Assembly (NCBI RefSeq): GCF_900106805.1
Contig: NZ_FNNP01000001.1
Location: 1,426,001-1,490,000, forward strand
Direction of reading: 5' to 3'
Length of the DNA: 64,000 bases
DNA from: Ruegeria halocynthiae
GTDB taxonomy: Bacteria; Pseudomonadota; Alphaproteobacteria; Rhodobacterales; Rhodobacteraceae
The notes under the pieces are model-generated. The model was not told the DNA's origin and did not search any database. It saw only the letters and a list, made by a program, of their open reading frames with translations. Of the stretch, positions 25,920 to 36,400 are shown in pieces; positions within the stretch are counted from its first letter, which is position 1; the number at the start of each line of letters is the position of its first letter. The position numbers were made by a program, and so were the translations under genes.

Positions 25920-27740
25920 TTATTCTGCCGCCACCCCGTCGGTGAATTGCAGACGTGCCAGGCGGGCATAGAGACCGTCCTGCGCCACCAAGTCATCATG
26001 TGTTCCCTGCGCCACAATGCTGCCCGCCTCGAGCACGATAATCCGGTCTGCCTTTTTCACGGTCGCCAGACGATGCGCCACGATCAAGGTCGTACGCCCT
26101 GCCCGCATCTTGTCGACGGCACCCTGCACCGCACGTTCACTTTCCGCATCCAGTGCCGAGGTCGCCTCGTCCAGCAACAGCACCGGCGCATCGCGCAGGA
26201 TGGCCCGCGCGATGGCAATGCGCTGTTTCTGTCCGCCGGACAGCATCACGCCGCGCTCACCTACAAAGCTGTCATATCCTTCCGGCAGCGCTGAAATAAA
26301 CTCGTGGGCTGCTGCTGCGCGGGCGGCGGACTCAACCTCGGCATCCGATGCATCCAAACGGCCAAAGCGGATATTTTCGCGCGCCGAGGCAGCAAAAATC
26401 ACCGGGTCCTGCGGGACCAGAGCAATGTGTTGGCGGAAATCACCACGGCTCAGGTCGCGCAAATCTACACTGTCCAGACTGACCTGCCCCTGATCCGGAT
26501 CATAGAACCGCTGAATCATCTGGATCACAGTTGTCTTGCCCGCGCCAGAGGGGCCAACAAACGCAACTGTTTCCCCCGGTTTGACCAGCAGCGAGAGGTT
26601 ATCCAACGCCACGACATCAGGTCGTGCAGGATAGCGGAACGTCACATCATCGAAACGAATTTCGCCCCGCAAAGGAACCGGCAGTGATTTGGCCTGTTTC
26701 GGGTCGTTCACGGTATCTTCTGCGTTCAGCAATTCAACCAGCCGCTCAGTCGCTCCCGCAGCGCGCTGCAGTTCGCTCCAGATTTCGGACAGGGCTGCGA
26801 CCGAACCTGCCATGATGATCGAGTAGATCACAAACTGGATCAGCACCCCTTCAGTCATAACCCCGTTGCGCACATCATTCGCGCCCATCCACAACACACC
26901 GACAATGCCCGAAAACACAAGGAAGATCACGATGACTGTCAGCACCGCACGGGTCTTTATTCGGCGCAGAGAAACTTCGTACGAAGTTTCCGTCATATCA
27001 CCAAATTGGGTCCGGCTGGCCCGCTCGTGGGTAAAGGCCTGCACGGTCTGAACCGCACCCAGCGCCTCACCCGCGTTACCAGATGAGGCTGCGATCCAAT
27101 CCTGATTTTCTCGGCTGATGGTTCGCAGCCTGCGCCCCAGGACCAGAATGGGTACAATTACTGCGGGGATCAGCAACAGCACCATCATGGTCAGTTTGGC
27201 CGATGTCAGCAGCATCAGAACAAGTCCACCGATGAACATCAGCAGATTGCGCAGCGCGATAGAAACCGAAGACCCAAGGACCGACTGTATCAATGTCGTG
27301 TCTGTGGTTATGCGGCTGAGCACCTCGCCCGTCATGATCCGTTCGTAAAATTCCGGGCTCATGCCAATAACGCGGCCGAACACGGCCTTTCTGATGTCGG
27401 CGACCACGCGTTCGCCCAGCCGGGTGACCAGCGCGTATCGAATACCGGTTCCGATCGCAAGAATGCCCGCGATTACAAGAGCGGCCAAGAAGTACCAATC
27501 CAGCAAATCGCCGTCTTCAATACGAAAATTGTCGACAACCCGACGCACGGCCAACGGCAGTGTCAGGGTCATGCTGGCCGTCAGGATCAGTGCCAAAGTT
27601 GCGCCGATCATCAGCAACCGGTAAGGCTTCATAAACGGCCAGAGCGACGCCAGAATGCCTATTTTCTTTGAACCTGCCCTCTCTTGCTGAGTGCCGGGAG
27701 CCGGTTTGTTCGCTGGACTGGCGGAGCTTGTTCTTGCCAT
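25920..27740 (-). CDS. ABC exporter, fused permease-ATPase (MsbA/lipid A-like type)
   Basis: A 606-residue half-transporter that works as a homodimer. A cytoplasmic N-terminal stretch of about 30 residues precedes six membrane helices (to about 320) and the ATPase domain: Walker A GPSGAGKTT near 385, Q-loop VPQDPVIF, signature LSGGQKQRIAIARAI, Walker B PVLLLDEATSALD, H-loop VAHRLAT. Family members export lipids, drugs or peptides; the cargo cannot be inferred. It stands 150 bases before the acyl-CoA synthetase gene on the same strand. Confidence 0.88.
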   Translation of the reverse strand: MARTSSASPANKPAPGTQQERAGSKKIGILASLWPFMKPYRLLMIGATLALILTASMTLTLPLAVRRVVDNFRIEDGDLLDWYFLAALVIAGILAIGTGIRYALVTRLGERVVADIRKAVFGRVIGMSPEFYERIMTGEVLSRITTDTTLIQSVLGSSVSIALRNLLMFIGGLVLMLLTSAKLTMMVLLLIPAVIVPILVLGRRLRTISRENQDWIAASSGNAGEALGAVQTVQAFTHERASRTQFGDMTETSYEVSLRRIKTRAVLTVIVIFLVFSGIVGVLWMGANDVRNGVMTEGVLIQFVIYSIIMAGSVAALSEIWSELQRAAGATERLVELLNAEDTVNDPKQAKSLPVPLRGEIRFDDVTFRYPARPDVVALDNLSLLVKPGETVAFVGPSGAGKTTVIQMIQRFYDPDQGQVSLDSVDLRDLSRGDFRQHIALVPQDPVIFAASARENIRFGRLDASDAEVESAARAAAAHEFISALPEGYDSFVGERGVMLSGGQKQRIAIARAILRDAPVLLLDEATSALDAESERAVQGAVDKMRAGRTTLIVAHRLATVKKADRIIVLEAGSIVAQGTHDDLVAQDGLYARLARLQFTDGVAAE

Positions 27741-27883
27741 GTCTGGCCCTTGTGCTTTGGTCCGTCGCCCTGATCAGGCGTCAATCACAGCTTCTTGGCG
27801 CCAGAGCCGGTTGGGGTCAAGCTGCAGGCACAGATTTGCAACCAAATAAGGGCCATTTGACGCAACTGACCTGGGGGACTAGC

Positions 27884-27914
27884 TGGAGCTCGTGTCGGGC
27901 ATCGAACCCCCATC
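27884..27914 (-). other. tRNA 3'-end remnant with encoded CCA
   Basis: On the minus strand this reads as the last part of a tRNA: the T-loop GGGTTCGAT at the right distance, a seven-base would-be acceptor strand CACGAGC, a discriminator T and an encoded CCA. Only three of five T-stem pairs form and no matching 5' half exists upstream, where the DNA is AT-rich. It lies 107 bases from the intact tRNA-Gly. It may be the relic of a tRNA cut by past integration; chance similarity cannot be excluded. Confidence 0.35.
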
Positions 27915-28020
27915 AGGCGCTTGGATGGAAATCGCCAAATTTTCATAATTTCATTAAAAAACAAATTCTTAATGAGAAAAATCAACTGTTTTTTCTGACA
28001 ATGTGTCGGGGAAGTCTTTT

Positions 28021-28094
28021 TGGAGCGGGCGGCGGGAATCGAACCCGCGTCATTAGCTTGGAAGGCTAAGGTCTTACCACTACACAACGCCCGC
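28021..28094 (-). tRNA. tRNA-Gly (anticodon TCC)
   Basis: A complete tRNA on the minus strand, 71 bases plus an encoded CCA. The acceptor stem GCGGGCG pairs fully with CGCCCGC; the D-arm holds GTAGTGGTAAGAC; the anticodon stem TTAGC/GCTAA encloses the loop CTTCCAA, giving anticodon TCC; the T-arm is GCGGGTTCGATTCCCGC. The U33/A37 context and short D-arm are normal for tRNA-Gly. It reads GGA and probably GGG codons. Confidence 0.97.
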
Positions 28095-28528
28095 TCAGCA
28101 AGGCCACCACCTATTTCATACGAATTTTGACGTCAAGAGGATGTTTCGACAAAACGCATTTTGTAGCTCGAACACGCACCTAGTATTAGACAAAGACTTG
28201 CCCCTTCATAGCAGACGAGTCTGGTACGAGTATCCTTGAAGTGAACAATTGCTCCGATTCATTGCGTGCACCCGAAGAGACCCTTCTTACACGGAGATGT
28301 GCTCTGCTGGAGGCGCTAGTGAGGTATGGGTTGGTATTGACGGCCTGCAGATGAACATGATCCTCATGCACGCTGTGCGCTCCAAGGTCAGCGTTTCAGT
28401 TCCATGCATCCAGTAAGCAAAGGCAATTGATAGGCCAACAACGCTGATCATGAAAATGTGGTATAGTTCGGATATCCGCCGATTGGCACCGACAATAGTG
28501 CTCGGGTGGATATCACGCGGGGGATAGA
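28095..28528. other. 434-base gap without a supported gene
   Basis: Only short frames occur here, none with convincing composition or ribosome-binding site. The sequence is less GC-rich than the neighbouring genes. The right end must carry the promoter and GGGGGATAG ribosome-binding region of the TPR gene; the left end must carry the promoter of tRNA-Gly, which is read leftwards. I see no repeats or hairpins of note. Confidence 0.5.
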
Positions 28529-30175
28529 ATGATGACCGAATTTAACCTCGGCACGTATTGCCGTGTCATTACCACCTCATCCAACACAGCCCAGAAACTG
28601 TTCGATCAGGGGCTCGTCTGGCTGTTCGGATACAATCACGAGGCTGCTGCGGCCTGTTTCGAAGAGGCGCTCTCTCATGATCCGAACTGCGGCATGGCTC
28701 ATTGGGGCATCGCTTATGCAATTGGCCCGAACTACAATAAACCATGGGAGTTTTTCGAACCGGAAGAGAGAATTGCTACCCTCGAAAGAGCCCACCGGGC
28801 TATCGAAGCAGCAATGGCCCTGCGCGAAACCTCCGCCCCGGTCGAGGCCGCTCTGATCGAAGCGATTTCGCACCGCTTCCCGACGGACCCCGAGATCGAG
28901 GATTACACGCCCTGGAATGACGCGTTCGCCGATTCGATGCGTAAGGCATATGCCAATCACTCAGACGATCTGGAAGTCTCAACCGTGTTTGCCGAGGCTT
29001 TGATGAATCGCACGCCCTGGCTGCTTTGGGATCTCAAAAAAGGTGTGCCCGCCGAAGGGGCCTCGACCACCGAGGCGCGGACAGTTCTGGAACGCGCCTT
29101 CGATACCCTGCCCAGCGCGTGGGACCACCCGGGCTTGCTGCACATGTATATCCACCTGATGGAGATGTCCCCCACACCTGAAAAGGCGTTGCGGCACGGG
29201 GACCGGCTGGTCGATTTGGTGCCCGATAGCGGGCATCTGGTCCATATGGCAACACATATTGACGTGTTGTGCGGCGATTACCAGAATGTGGTCTGGCGCA
29301 ATCATCGCGCTGCTGCGGTTGACAAAAAATACGAAGCCATGGCCGGGGGTGAGAATTTTTATACCGTCTATCGCGTTCATAACGTGCATTTCGAAGCGTA
29401 CGGAGCGATGTTTCTGGGTCAGCCCGAACTGGCGCTCGCCGCGTCGGAAGAGCTGATGCAACTGCTGCCCGAAAACGTGATACGATTCTTCCCGGACCTG
29501 TTTGAATCCTTCTATGGCAAGAAAATCCACGTCATGGTCCGCTTTGGCATGTGGCAGGAGATTCTGGATGAACCTTTGCCAGATGATACCGAGCTTTACA
29601 GCTATACCACCGCCGCAATTCATCAGGCACGCGCGATCGCTCTGGCCAATCTGGGACGCTTGGATGATGCTTCCGGCGCGCGGGAACTGGCAGTTCAAGC
29701 GAGGAAAGCCGTCCCCGAAAGCCGACTGGTTTTCAACAACACCGCCGAGGATGTCTTGATGATCGGCGAAGCGATGATGGATGGCGAAATCGCCTTCAAA
29801 TCCGGTGATCATGACGGCGGTCTGGCGCATTTGCGCCGTTCGGTCGAGTTGGATGACAACCTGATCTATGACGAGCCATGGGGATGGATGCAGCCGACCC
29901 GGCACGCGTTGGGCGCCCTATTGATGGATGATGGCCGGTTCGACGAGGCCGAGGCCGTATACCGGGCTGATCTGGGTCTGGACAACACGCTCGCCCGTGC
30001 CTGCCAGCACCCCGGCAACATCTGGAGCCTGCAAGGGTTGTATGAGTGCCTCAAACATCGCGGTGAGGACGTCGAGGCCAGCCATATCAAACTGCAACTG
30101 GACAAAGCCGCAGCTCGGGCAACGGTACCCGTCCATGCGTCATGCTATTGTCGGAGCAGGGCCAAGACCGCATAG
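28529..30175 (+). CDS. Tetratricopeptide-repeat protein
   Basis: A 548-residue helical-repeat protein. Recognisable TPR-like units include the N-terminal KLFDQGLVWLFGYNHEAAAACFEEAL in part (about 24-50), and C-terminal LGRLDDASGARELA and DGRFDEAEAVYRADLG. LVHMATHIDVLCGDY in the middle is a conserved His-rich segment seen in this subgroup of large TPR proteins. No signal peptide, so presumably cytoplasmic. TPRs mediate protein-protein contact; partner unknown. It is a single gene, with the PhoX-type phosphatase following 191 bases later. Confidence 0.8.
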   Translation: MMTEFNLGTYCRVITTSSNTAQKLFDQGLVWLFGYNHEAAAACFEEALSHDPNCGMAHWGIAYAIGPNYNKPWEFFEPEERIATLERAHRAIEAAMALRETSAPVEAALIEAISHRFPTDPEIEDYTPWNDAFADSMRKAYANHSDDLEVSTVFAEALMNRTPWLLWDLKKGVPAEGASTTEARTVLERAFDTLPSAWDHPGLLHMYIHLMEMSPTPEKALRHGDRLVDLVPDSGHLVHMATHIDVLCGDYQNVVWRNHRAAAVDKKYEAMAGGENFYTVYRVHNVHFEAYGAMFLGQPELALAASEELMQLLPENVIRFFPDLFESFYGKKIHVMVRFGMWQEILDEPLPDDTELYSYTTAAIHQARAIALANLGRLDDASGARELAVQARKAVPESRLVFNNTAEDVLMIGEAMMDGEIAFKSGDHDGGLAHLRRSVELDDNLIYDEPWGWMQPTRHALGALLMDDGRFDEAEAVYRADLGLDNTLARACQHPGNIWSLQGLYECLKHRGEDVEASHIKLQLDKAAARATVPVHASCYCRSRAKTA

Positions 30176-30366
30176 TTTGTTTGCTTCTTCGATGTAGGTA
30201 TGCACCTCAGGATGCGCCCAAATACCGGTTGGCGGCGCAGGTAGATCAGCGCTAGTCTGCCTGCGGCGCCAATTGGAAGACGCTTTGTCGGAACTGTTAT
30301 TTTCCTGTCATGTGAGCGCTCTAAACCCTGTGAACGAATCTGAGTTCAGACAGCCAGGAGCTATCC

Positions 30367-32256
30367 ATGAAAGACCTCGATCCCACAAATATGTCCGCCG
30401 ACGACTGGGACGAACTGCACTTCCCCCGCCCGGAAGAAAACGATTTCGACCAAGTGGTCGAAAGTGCCATTTCCCGCCGTGGTTTTCTGGCAGGCGTCGT
30501 AGCCTTTGGTTCAGGTGCGGCTGCAATCGGCACGGGCCTGCTGAGTTCTACCTCGGCACAGGCTGTTGAGGCATCGCGCTTTGCCTTCACACCGATTCCC
30601 GCGCAAACCGATGGTCAAGTTCACGTACCCGAGGGGTATGAGTGGAAGATGCTGATGCGCTGGGGCGATCCGCTGTTTTCCGAAGCAGACGGCTATGACC
30701 TGACCGATGGCGGTCCGGTCGAGAGGTCCGACAAGATCTTCGGTGAAAACACTGACGGGATGGAGACATTTTCGTACCAAGGTCACGAGTTGATCGCGAT
30801 CAATCACGAATACCCAAACCGCAAGATCAACCTGCCCGCGTCGCAGGATGGTGTTCCCGCAGGCGCTGACGATGTTCTGAAGCTGCAGAACATTCAGGGC
30901 GTGACCGTCATGGAAATCACCGAAGGGCCGGAAGGTTGGTCGATCGTAAAGGACAGCCCCTTCAACCGCCGCATCCACCATAACACTCCGATGAAAATCG
31001 CCGGCCCCGCCGCCGGTCATGCCTTGCTGCGCACCCAAGCCGATCCAACGGGCACAACATCTCTGGGCACATTGAACAACTGCGGCGCGGGCAAAACACC
31101 GTGGGGGACCTACCTGACTTGCGAAGAGAATTTTAACGGATATTTCGGCTCGAGCGATGAGAACGCCAGCTATGACCAGAAAACCACCGACGGCTTCAAA
31201 CGTTATGGCGTGAAAGCCGAAAGCTGGAATGGTTACGAGCTGTTCGATCCGCGCTTTGACACGTCGAAAAACCCAAATGAACCACATCGCGCGGGTTGGA
31301 TCGTTGAAATTGATCCAACCAAATCAGACAGCACGCCGGTCAAGCACACCGGTCTGGGTCGGTTCAAGCATGAGAATGCCGAGGTCGCCTTGGCGGCAGA
31401 TGGTCGCGTGGTGGTTTATATGGGTGACGATGAGCGTGGAGAGTACCTCTACAAGTTCGTCTCAAACGCCGCTTATGTGCAAGGTGACGACACCGGGAAC
31501 CTACTGAATGATGGCACACTCTATGTCGCCAAGTTCAATGACGACATGACTGGTGAATGGCTGCCTCTGACACCGGAAACCACCGGCATGGACGCGGCCG
31601 AGATCCTGATATTCACCCGTATGGCCGCATCGGCTGTAGGCGGAACCACCATGGATCGTCCGGAGTGGGTGGCCTCCAGCCCTGTTACAGTCGAGGCCTA
31701 TTGCTGTTTGACCAACAACAAGAACCGGGGGGTGAAGCCGAACGCCGGTGGAGATGATACCTCGGCCAACGGCCCCAACCCGCGTGACGCTAACAAATAC
31801 GGTCAGATCGTACGCTGGCGCCCGGCAGATGAAGATCACGCAGCCACAGATTTTGACTGGGATCTCTATGTCATGGCCGGAAACCCGACTGTACATTCGG
31901 ATAACCGCGCTGGTTCAGCGAACGTGAACGAAGGCAACCTGTTCAACTCGCCAGACGGCATGGCGATCGACTCGACGGGTCTGGTCTGGATTCAAACAGA
32001 TGGCAAAGACAACAACGAAGAAGACTTTGCAGGCAACGGCAACAACCAGATGTTGGTTGGTGACCCTGTTACCGGCGAGATTGCGCGCTTCATGACCGGC
32101 CCCAAGGGTTGTGAAGTCACCGGATTGGCCTGGTCGAGCGACCTTCGCACCATGTTTGTCGGCATCCAGCATCCGGGCAGCAACTGGCCCGATGGCGGCA
32201 CGCCCCGGTCATCGGTTATCGCGATCAAACGCACCGATAACGGGCTGGTTGGCTAA
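30367..32256 (+). CDS. PhoX-type phosphatase (DUF839), Tat-exported
   Basis: A 629-residue secreted protein of the PhoX family, calcium/iron-dependent alkaline phosphatases that release phosphate from organic esters. A long acidic N-terminal region of about 35 residues stands before the twin-arginine signal SRRGFLAGVVAFGSGAA, which is usual for PhoX. The mature part contains FGENTDGMETF, INHEYPNRK, GKTPWGTYLTCEENFNGYFG and MGDDERGEYLYKF, the metal-binding and active-site regions of the family. The upstream gap contains CTGTCAT at 30305 and CTGTGAA at 30328, only weakly like a Pho box. A strong terminator follows. Confidence 0.88.
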   Translation: MKDLDPTNMSADDWDELHFPRPEENDFDQVVESAISRRGFLAGVVAFGSGAAAIGTGLLSSTSAQAVEASRFAFTPIPAQTDGQVHVPEGYEWKMLMRWGDPLFSEADGYDLTDGGPVERSDKIFGENTDGMETFSYQGHELIAINHEYPNRKINLPASQDGVPAGADDVLKLQNIQGVTVMEITEGPEGWSIVKDSPFNRRIHHNTPMKIAGPAAGHALLRTQADPTGTTSLGTLNNCGAGKTPWGTYLTCEENFNGYFGSSDENASYDQKTTDGFKRYGVKAESWNGYELFDPRFDTSKNPNEPHRAGWIVEIDPTKSDSTPVKHTGLGRFKHENAEVALAADGRVVVYMGDDERGEYLYKFVSNAAYVQGDDTGNLLNDGTLYVAKFNDDMTGEWLPLTPETTGMDAAEILIFTRMAASAVGGTTMDRPEWVASSPVTVEAYCCLTNNKNRGVKPNAGGDDTSANGPNPRDANKYGQIVRWRPADEDHAATDFDWDLYVMAGNPTVHSDNRAGSANVNEGNLFNSPDGMAIDSTGLVWIQTDGKDNNEEDFAGNGNNQMLVGDPVTGEIARFMTGPKGCEVTGLAWSSDLRTMFVGIQHPGSNWPDGGTPRSSVIAIKRTDNGLVG

Positions 32257-32273
32257 GCATCCTGTTCAATCCG

Positions 32274-32306
32274 AGCCCCCCTGAACTCCGGTTCGGGGGG
32301 GCTTTC
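32274..32306 (+). terminator. Intrinsic terminator after the PhoX gene
   Basis: A 13-bp stem, AGCCCCCCTGAAC (32274-32286) with GTTCGGGGGGGCT (32291-32303), loop TCCG, one T-G wobble, followed by TTCT. Very stable; 18 bases after the stop codon. Confidence 0.9.
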
Positions 32307-32315
32307 TGCCTTGGT

Positions 32316-32876
32316 TCAGATATCCTCGCCTGGCGGATCAAGCAGCCCACCAGGTGCAAGCAAGGAACGTTCGGCCAGCCACGGGTTTAGCTCAAGAGCG
32401 TGGTTCAATGCCGTGCGCGCCTCCTCCAGCTGCTTGAGGCCCAACAGTGACAACGCTCGGCCGCTCAATGCTGCGACATGGTTTGGCGAAAGCGCAATAG
32501 TGCGATCCAGATCAATCAAAGCGGCGCCGTAATCCTGTCGTAGGTAGTTGACAAACGCACGTTGATTATACCCTTCGGCATATTCTGGGCAGTAGGCGAC
32601 CAGAGCGTCTAACTCAGCCAGCGCACCCGCCAGATTCCACGACTCGCGCATAGACATTCCGCGATCCAAGAGCGTTTGTGACCGGGCATCAGGGGCATCA
32701 GTCCAAAGCTGCCACATCTGGCCTGAAATGCCTCGCGCCTCGCGCTCGGATGAGGCGCTTTGCACCTGCGAAATCAGGGCGTCGATCCCTGAGACATGAT
32801 CTAGCGCCGCCGGACAATCGGCAGCGGCCTGCGCAACAGAAACCGCAAGAAGGGTAATGGCAAATGTGTATTTCAT
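32316..32876 (-). CDS. Small secreted TPR protein
   Basis: 186 residues from the ATG at 32876, beginning with a clear signal peptide (MKYTFAITLLAVSVAQAAA), so the protein is periplasmic. An in-frame ATG 27 bases earlier would add nine residues ahead of the signal and is less likely. About three TPR units follow, for example SWNLAGALAELDALVAYCPEYAEG, YGAALIDLDRTIALSPN and LEEARTALNHALELNPW. Two cysteines (in DCPAAL and YCPEY) could form a disulfide. Function unknown. It stands 31 bases downstream of the Lrp-type regulator on the same strand and may be co-transcribed. Confidence 0.78.
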   Translation of the reverse strand: MKYTFAITLLAVSVAQAAADCPAALDHVSGIDALISQVQSASSEREARGISGQMWQLWTDAPDARSQTLLDRGMSMRESWNLAGALAELDALVAYCPEYAEGYNQRAFVNYLRQDYGAALIDLDRTIALSPNHVAALSGRALSLLGLKQLEEARTALNHALELNPWLAERSLLAPGGLLDPPGEDI

Positions 32877-32907
32877 CCTCTCTAAACTGAGCTCCAAGGC
32901 CAATACG

Positions 32908-33393
32908 TCAACCGCTTTCTAGCGGGGCCAGCAACCCTGTCTCTTTCACTGCCTCCATCGCCACAAAGGTGGAGGTATTTGCAACATGCGGAAGAGATGA
33001 GATTTTCTCGGCCAGAACAGTGCGATATTCCTTCATCGACCGAGTGCGGATTTTGAGCAGATAATCAAAGTTGGACGCGATCATATGGGCCTGCTCGATC
33101 TCGGCGACCCTGCGCACTGACGCATTGAACTCGGCCAGCGCCTTCTCGCGCGTATCGGTCAGACGAACTTCGACAAAGGCCACATGGTCCAACCCCAGGC
33201 GGATCGGGTCAAGCATCGCTCGATAGCCAGTAATGATCCCGTCCGCCTCAAGCCGCTTGAGGCGTGCTTGCGTGGGTGATTTGGACAAGCCGATCCGGCG
33301 CGCCAGATCTGTCACAGAAATCCGCCCGTCTTCGGCAAGTGCCGTCAAAATGGCCTGATCAAAGCGATCAAGGCTGGATAAGTCGTTTTGCAT
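32908..33393 (-). CDS. putR: Lrp/AsnC-family regulator, likely PutR (proline-responsive)
   Basis: 161 residues: an N-terminal winged helix (LDRFDQAILTALAEDGRIS, then LARRIGLSKSPTQARLKRLE as the recognition region) and a C-terminal RAM/ACT-like domain that senses amino acids. It is divergent from putA, the arrangement in which PutR of Rhodobacter and Agrobacterium activates proline catabolism when proline is present. The start at 33393 has GAGGA eight bases upstream; ATGs at 33417 and 33429 are possible but lack one. The putA here has no DNA-binding domain of its own, so a separate regulator is required. Confidence 0.88.
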   Translation of the reverse strand: MQNDLSSLDRFDQAILTALAEDGRISVTDLARRIGLSKSPTQARLKRLEADGIITGYRAMLDPIRLGLDHVAFVEVRLTDTREKALAEFNASVRRVAEIEQAHMIASNFDYLLKIRTRSMKEYRTVLAEKISSLPHVANTSTFVAMEAVKETGLLAPLESG

Positions 33394-33449
33394 GTTATCG
33401 GTCCTCAAAACAGTCATTTCGACCAACATACAGAAAAAATCGGTCCATT

Positions 33450-33467
33450 CTCCTGCATTGAGAGGAG
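33450..33467. promoter_or_regulatory. Inverted repeat in the putR-putA intergenic region
   Basis: CTCCT (33450-33454) and AGGAG (33463-33467) flank GCATTGAG, in the 102-base gap shared by putR and putA. It is placed 29 bases before the putA start. It could be a PutR site; the right arm AGGAG may also simply be part of the transcribed leader. Low certainty. Confidence 0.3.
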
Positions 33468-33495
33468 TATATTAGTCAAAAGCCCCGGAGTACAC

Positions 33496-36400
33496 ATGTC
33501 ACACAATCTGCGCACTAAAATCGATACCCAAACCTACGTCGACCAATCCTCCGTCCTGGAGGCGCTGATCGTTCAAGCCGATCTGCCACAGGCCGACCGG
33601 ACTGAGATTTGTGAAGCAGCGGCACAGCTGGTACGCGACATCCGCTCCAGCACTTCGCCCGGCATGATGGAGGTGTTTCTAGCCGAGTACGGCCTTTCCA
33701 CCGACGAAGGCGTCGCACTAATGTGCTTGGCCGAGGCTCTGCTACGCGTTCCCGATGCTGACACCATCGACGCATTAATCGAGGACAAGATCGCACCATC
33801 CGACTGGGGCAAACATTTGGGCCAGTCGTCCTCGTCTCTGGTGAATGCGTCGACATGGGCACTGATGTTGACCGGGCGCGTTCTGGACGAAGACAAGCCT
33901 TCTCCCGTCGGCGCGCTACGTGGTGCGATCAAACGCTTGGGCGAACCGGTGATCCGCACTGCAGTGGGTCGCGCGATGAAAGAAATGGGGCGCCAGTTCG
34001 TTCTGGGCGAAACCATTCAATCCGCGATGAAGCGCGCCAAGGGGATGGAGGACAACGGATACACCTACTCCTACGATATGCTGGGTGAGGCCGCACGGAC
34101 CGAAGCTGATGCTGCACGCTATCACTTGTCCTATTCCCGCGCCATCGCGGCTATTGCCGAGGCCTGCACTCACAAAGATATCCGTGAAAACCCCGGTATT
34201 TCGGTCAAGCTGTCAGCGCTGCACCCACGCTATGAACTGGCACAAGAACAGCGGGTCATGGAGGAGTTGGTGCCTCGTCTGCGTGCGCTGGCACTGCTGG
34301 CCAAGGCTGCTGGTATGGGTTTGAACATCGATGCCGAAGAGGCCGACAGACTGTCGCTGTCTCTGCAGATCATTGAAGAGGTCATGTCCGAGCCCGCGCT
34401 AGCAGGCTGGGACGGCTTCGGCATCGTGGTGCAAGCTTACGGCCCGCGCGCCGGGTTGGTGCTGGATACGCTATATGAGATGGCTGAACGGCATGACCGC
34501 AAACTTATGGTGCGACTGGTCAAAGGCGCTTATTGGGATACTGAGATCAAGCGCGCTCAGGTCGAGGGTGTGGACGGTTTCCCGGTCTTCACCCAAAAGG
34601 CAGCGACCGATGTGTCTTATATCGCCAATGCCCGCAAGCTAATTGGCATGACCGACCGCATCTATCCGCAGTTTGCCACCCACAACGCCCACACGGTCAG
34701 TGCGATACTTCATATGGCCGACGACCAGCCGTTCGAGTTCCAGCGACTACATGGTATGGGCGAGACGCTACATCAGATCGTGCGCGACAAGCGGAACTCA
34801 CGCTGCCGAATCTACGCCCCAGTCGGCGCACATCGGGACCTGCTGGCTTATCTGGTGCGCCGCCTGCTTGAAAACGGAGCGAACTCGTCCTTCGTCAACC
34901 AGATCGTTGATGAAGATGTGGCTCCCGAAACCGTTGCGACAGATCCGTTCCTAGCCGTTCAGGCACCCAACAAACCGCTGCCGACCGGACCTGAATTGTT
35001 CGCGCCAGAGCGTCCGAATTCAAAAGGGTTCGATCTGCATCACACACCAACGCTGGACCGGATCGACATTGCGCGCGATGCGTTCCACGCCCATCACTGG
35101 AACTCCCGCCCCTTGCTGTCGGGTGACGCGCATCCCGAGGCGGATGAGCCAGTTTTCAATCCGGCGCAGCCACAGGACCACCTCGGATCAGTCGCCGCTG
35201 CCAGCCCGACCGACATCGAACTGGCACTTGCCAGCGCGTGCCCATGGGATGCCAATGCTGCGACCCGCGCTAAAATCCTGAACAACGCCGCCGATCTCTA
35301 TGAGGCGAACCACGGGGAACTCTTCGCCCTGCTCGCACGTGAGGCTGGGAAATCCCTGCCCGATGCGGTTGCGGAACTGCGCGAAGCGGTAGATTTCCTG
35401 CGCTACTATGCGGCCAACATACCAGCCGCCAAGCCCGCCGGAATATTCACCTGCATCAGCCCGTGGAACTTTCCACTGGCAATTTTCACGGGACAGATAT
35501 CTGCGGCCCTTGCCACAGGCAACGCCGTGCTGGCAGCCCCTGCCCCGCAAACACCGCTGATCGCGCATCGCGCCGTTCAACTGATGCACGAGGCGGGCGT
35601 TCCACGCGATGCTCTGCAATTGCTGCCTGGCGGGCCAAAAGTGGGCGCAGCGCTGACCTCAGATGAACGCGTCTCGGGCGTGGCCTTTACCGGTTCAACC
35701 GCAACTGCGCTGAAAATCCGGGCGGCGATGGCCCAAAATATGCGCCCCGGCACGCCACTGATCGCAGAAACCGGTGGTTTGAACGCCATGATCGTCGACA
35801 GCACCGCCTTGCCCGAACAAGCCGTGCAATCCATCATCGAAAGCGCGTTTCAATCGGCGGGCCAGCGGTGTTCAGCCCTACGTTGCCTCTACTTGCAAGA
35901 AGACATTGCCGAAGATGTTCTGACCATGCTGCAAGGGGCAATGGACGCCCTGCTTGTCGGCGATCCTTGGTTGATCTCAACCGATTGTGGCCCGGTGATT
36001 GATGCACAGGCCCGACAGGGTATCGCCGATCACGTGGCTAAAGCCCGCACTGAAGGGCGGGTTCTAAAGGAACTTTCCACCCCACCCGAAGGCACATTCA
36101 TCGCGCCAACCCTGATCGAAATCCCAGGCATCTCGACGCTGGAGCGTGAAGTGTTCGGTCCCGTGCTGCATGTCGCCCGCTTCAAGGCACAGGAGATCGA
36201 CAGGGTGATCGCCGATATCAACGCAACGGGCTACGGCCTGACCTTCGGTCTGCATACACGGATCGACGACCGGGTGCAGCATGTGACCGAAGCGATCCAT
36301 GCCGGGAACATATACGTCAACCGCAACCAGATTGGTGCGATCGTCGGCTCCCAACCCTTCGGTGGCGAGGGTCTGTCAGGCACGGGCCCCAAGGCGGGTG

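Noticed and set aside
27884..27975. A second functional tRNA gene
   Set aside because: Only the 3' end is recognisable; no D-arm, anticodon arm or matching 5' acceptor strand exists in the AT-rich DNA upstream.
28186..28371. A 61-codon minus-strand frame in the gap right of tRNA-Gly
   Set aside because: No ribosome-binding site, no recognisable domain and no supportive neighbours.
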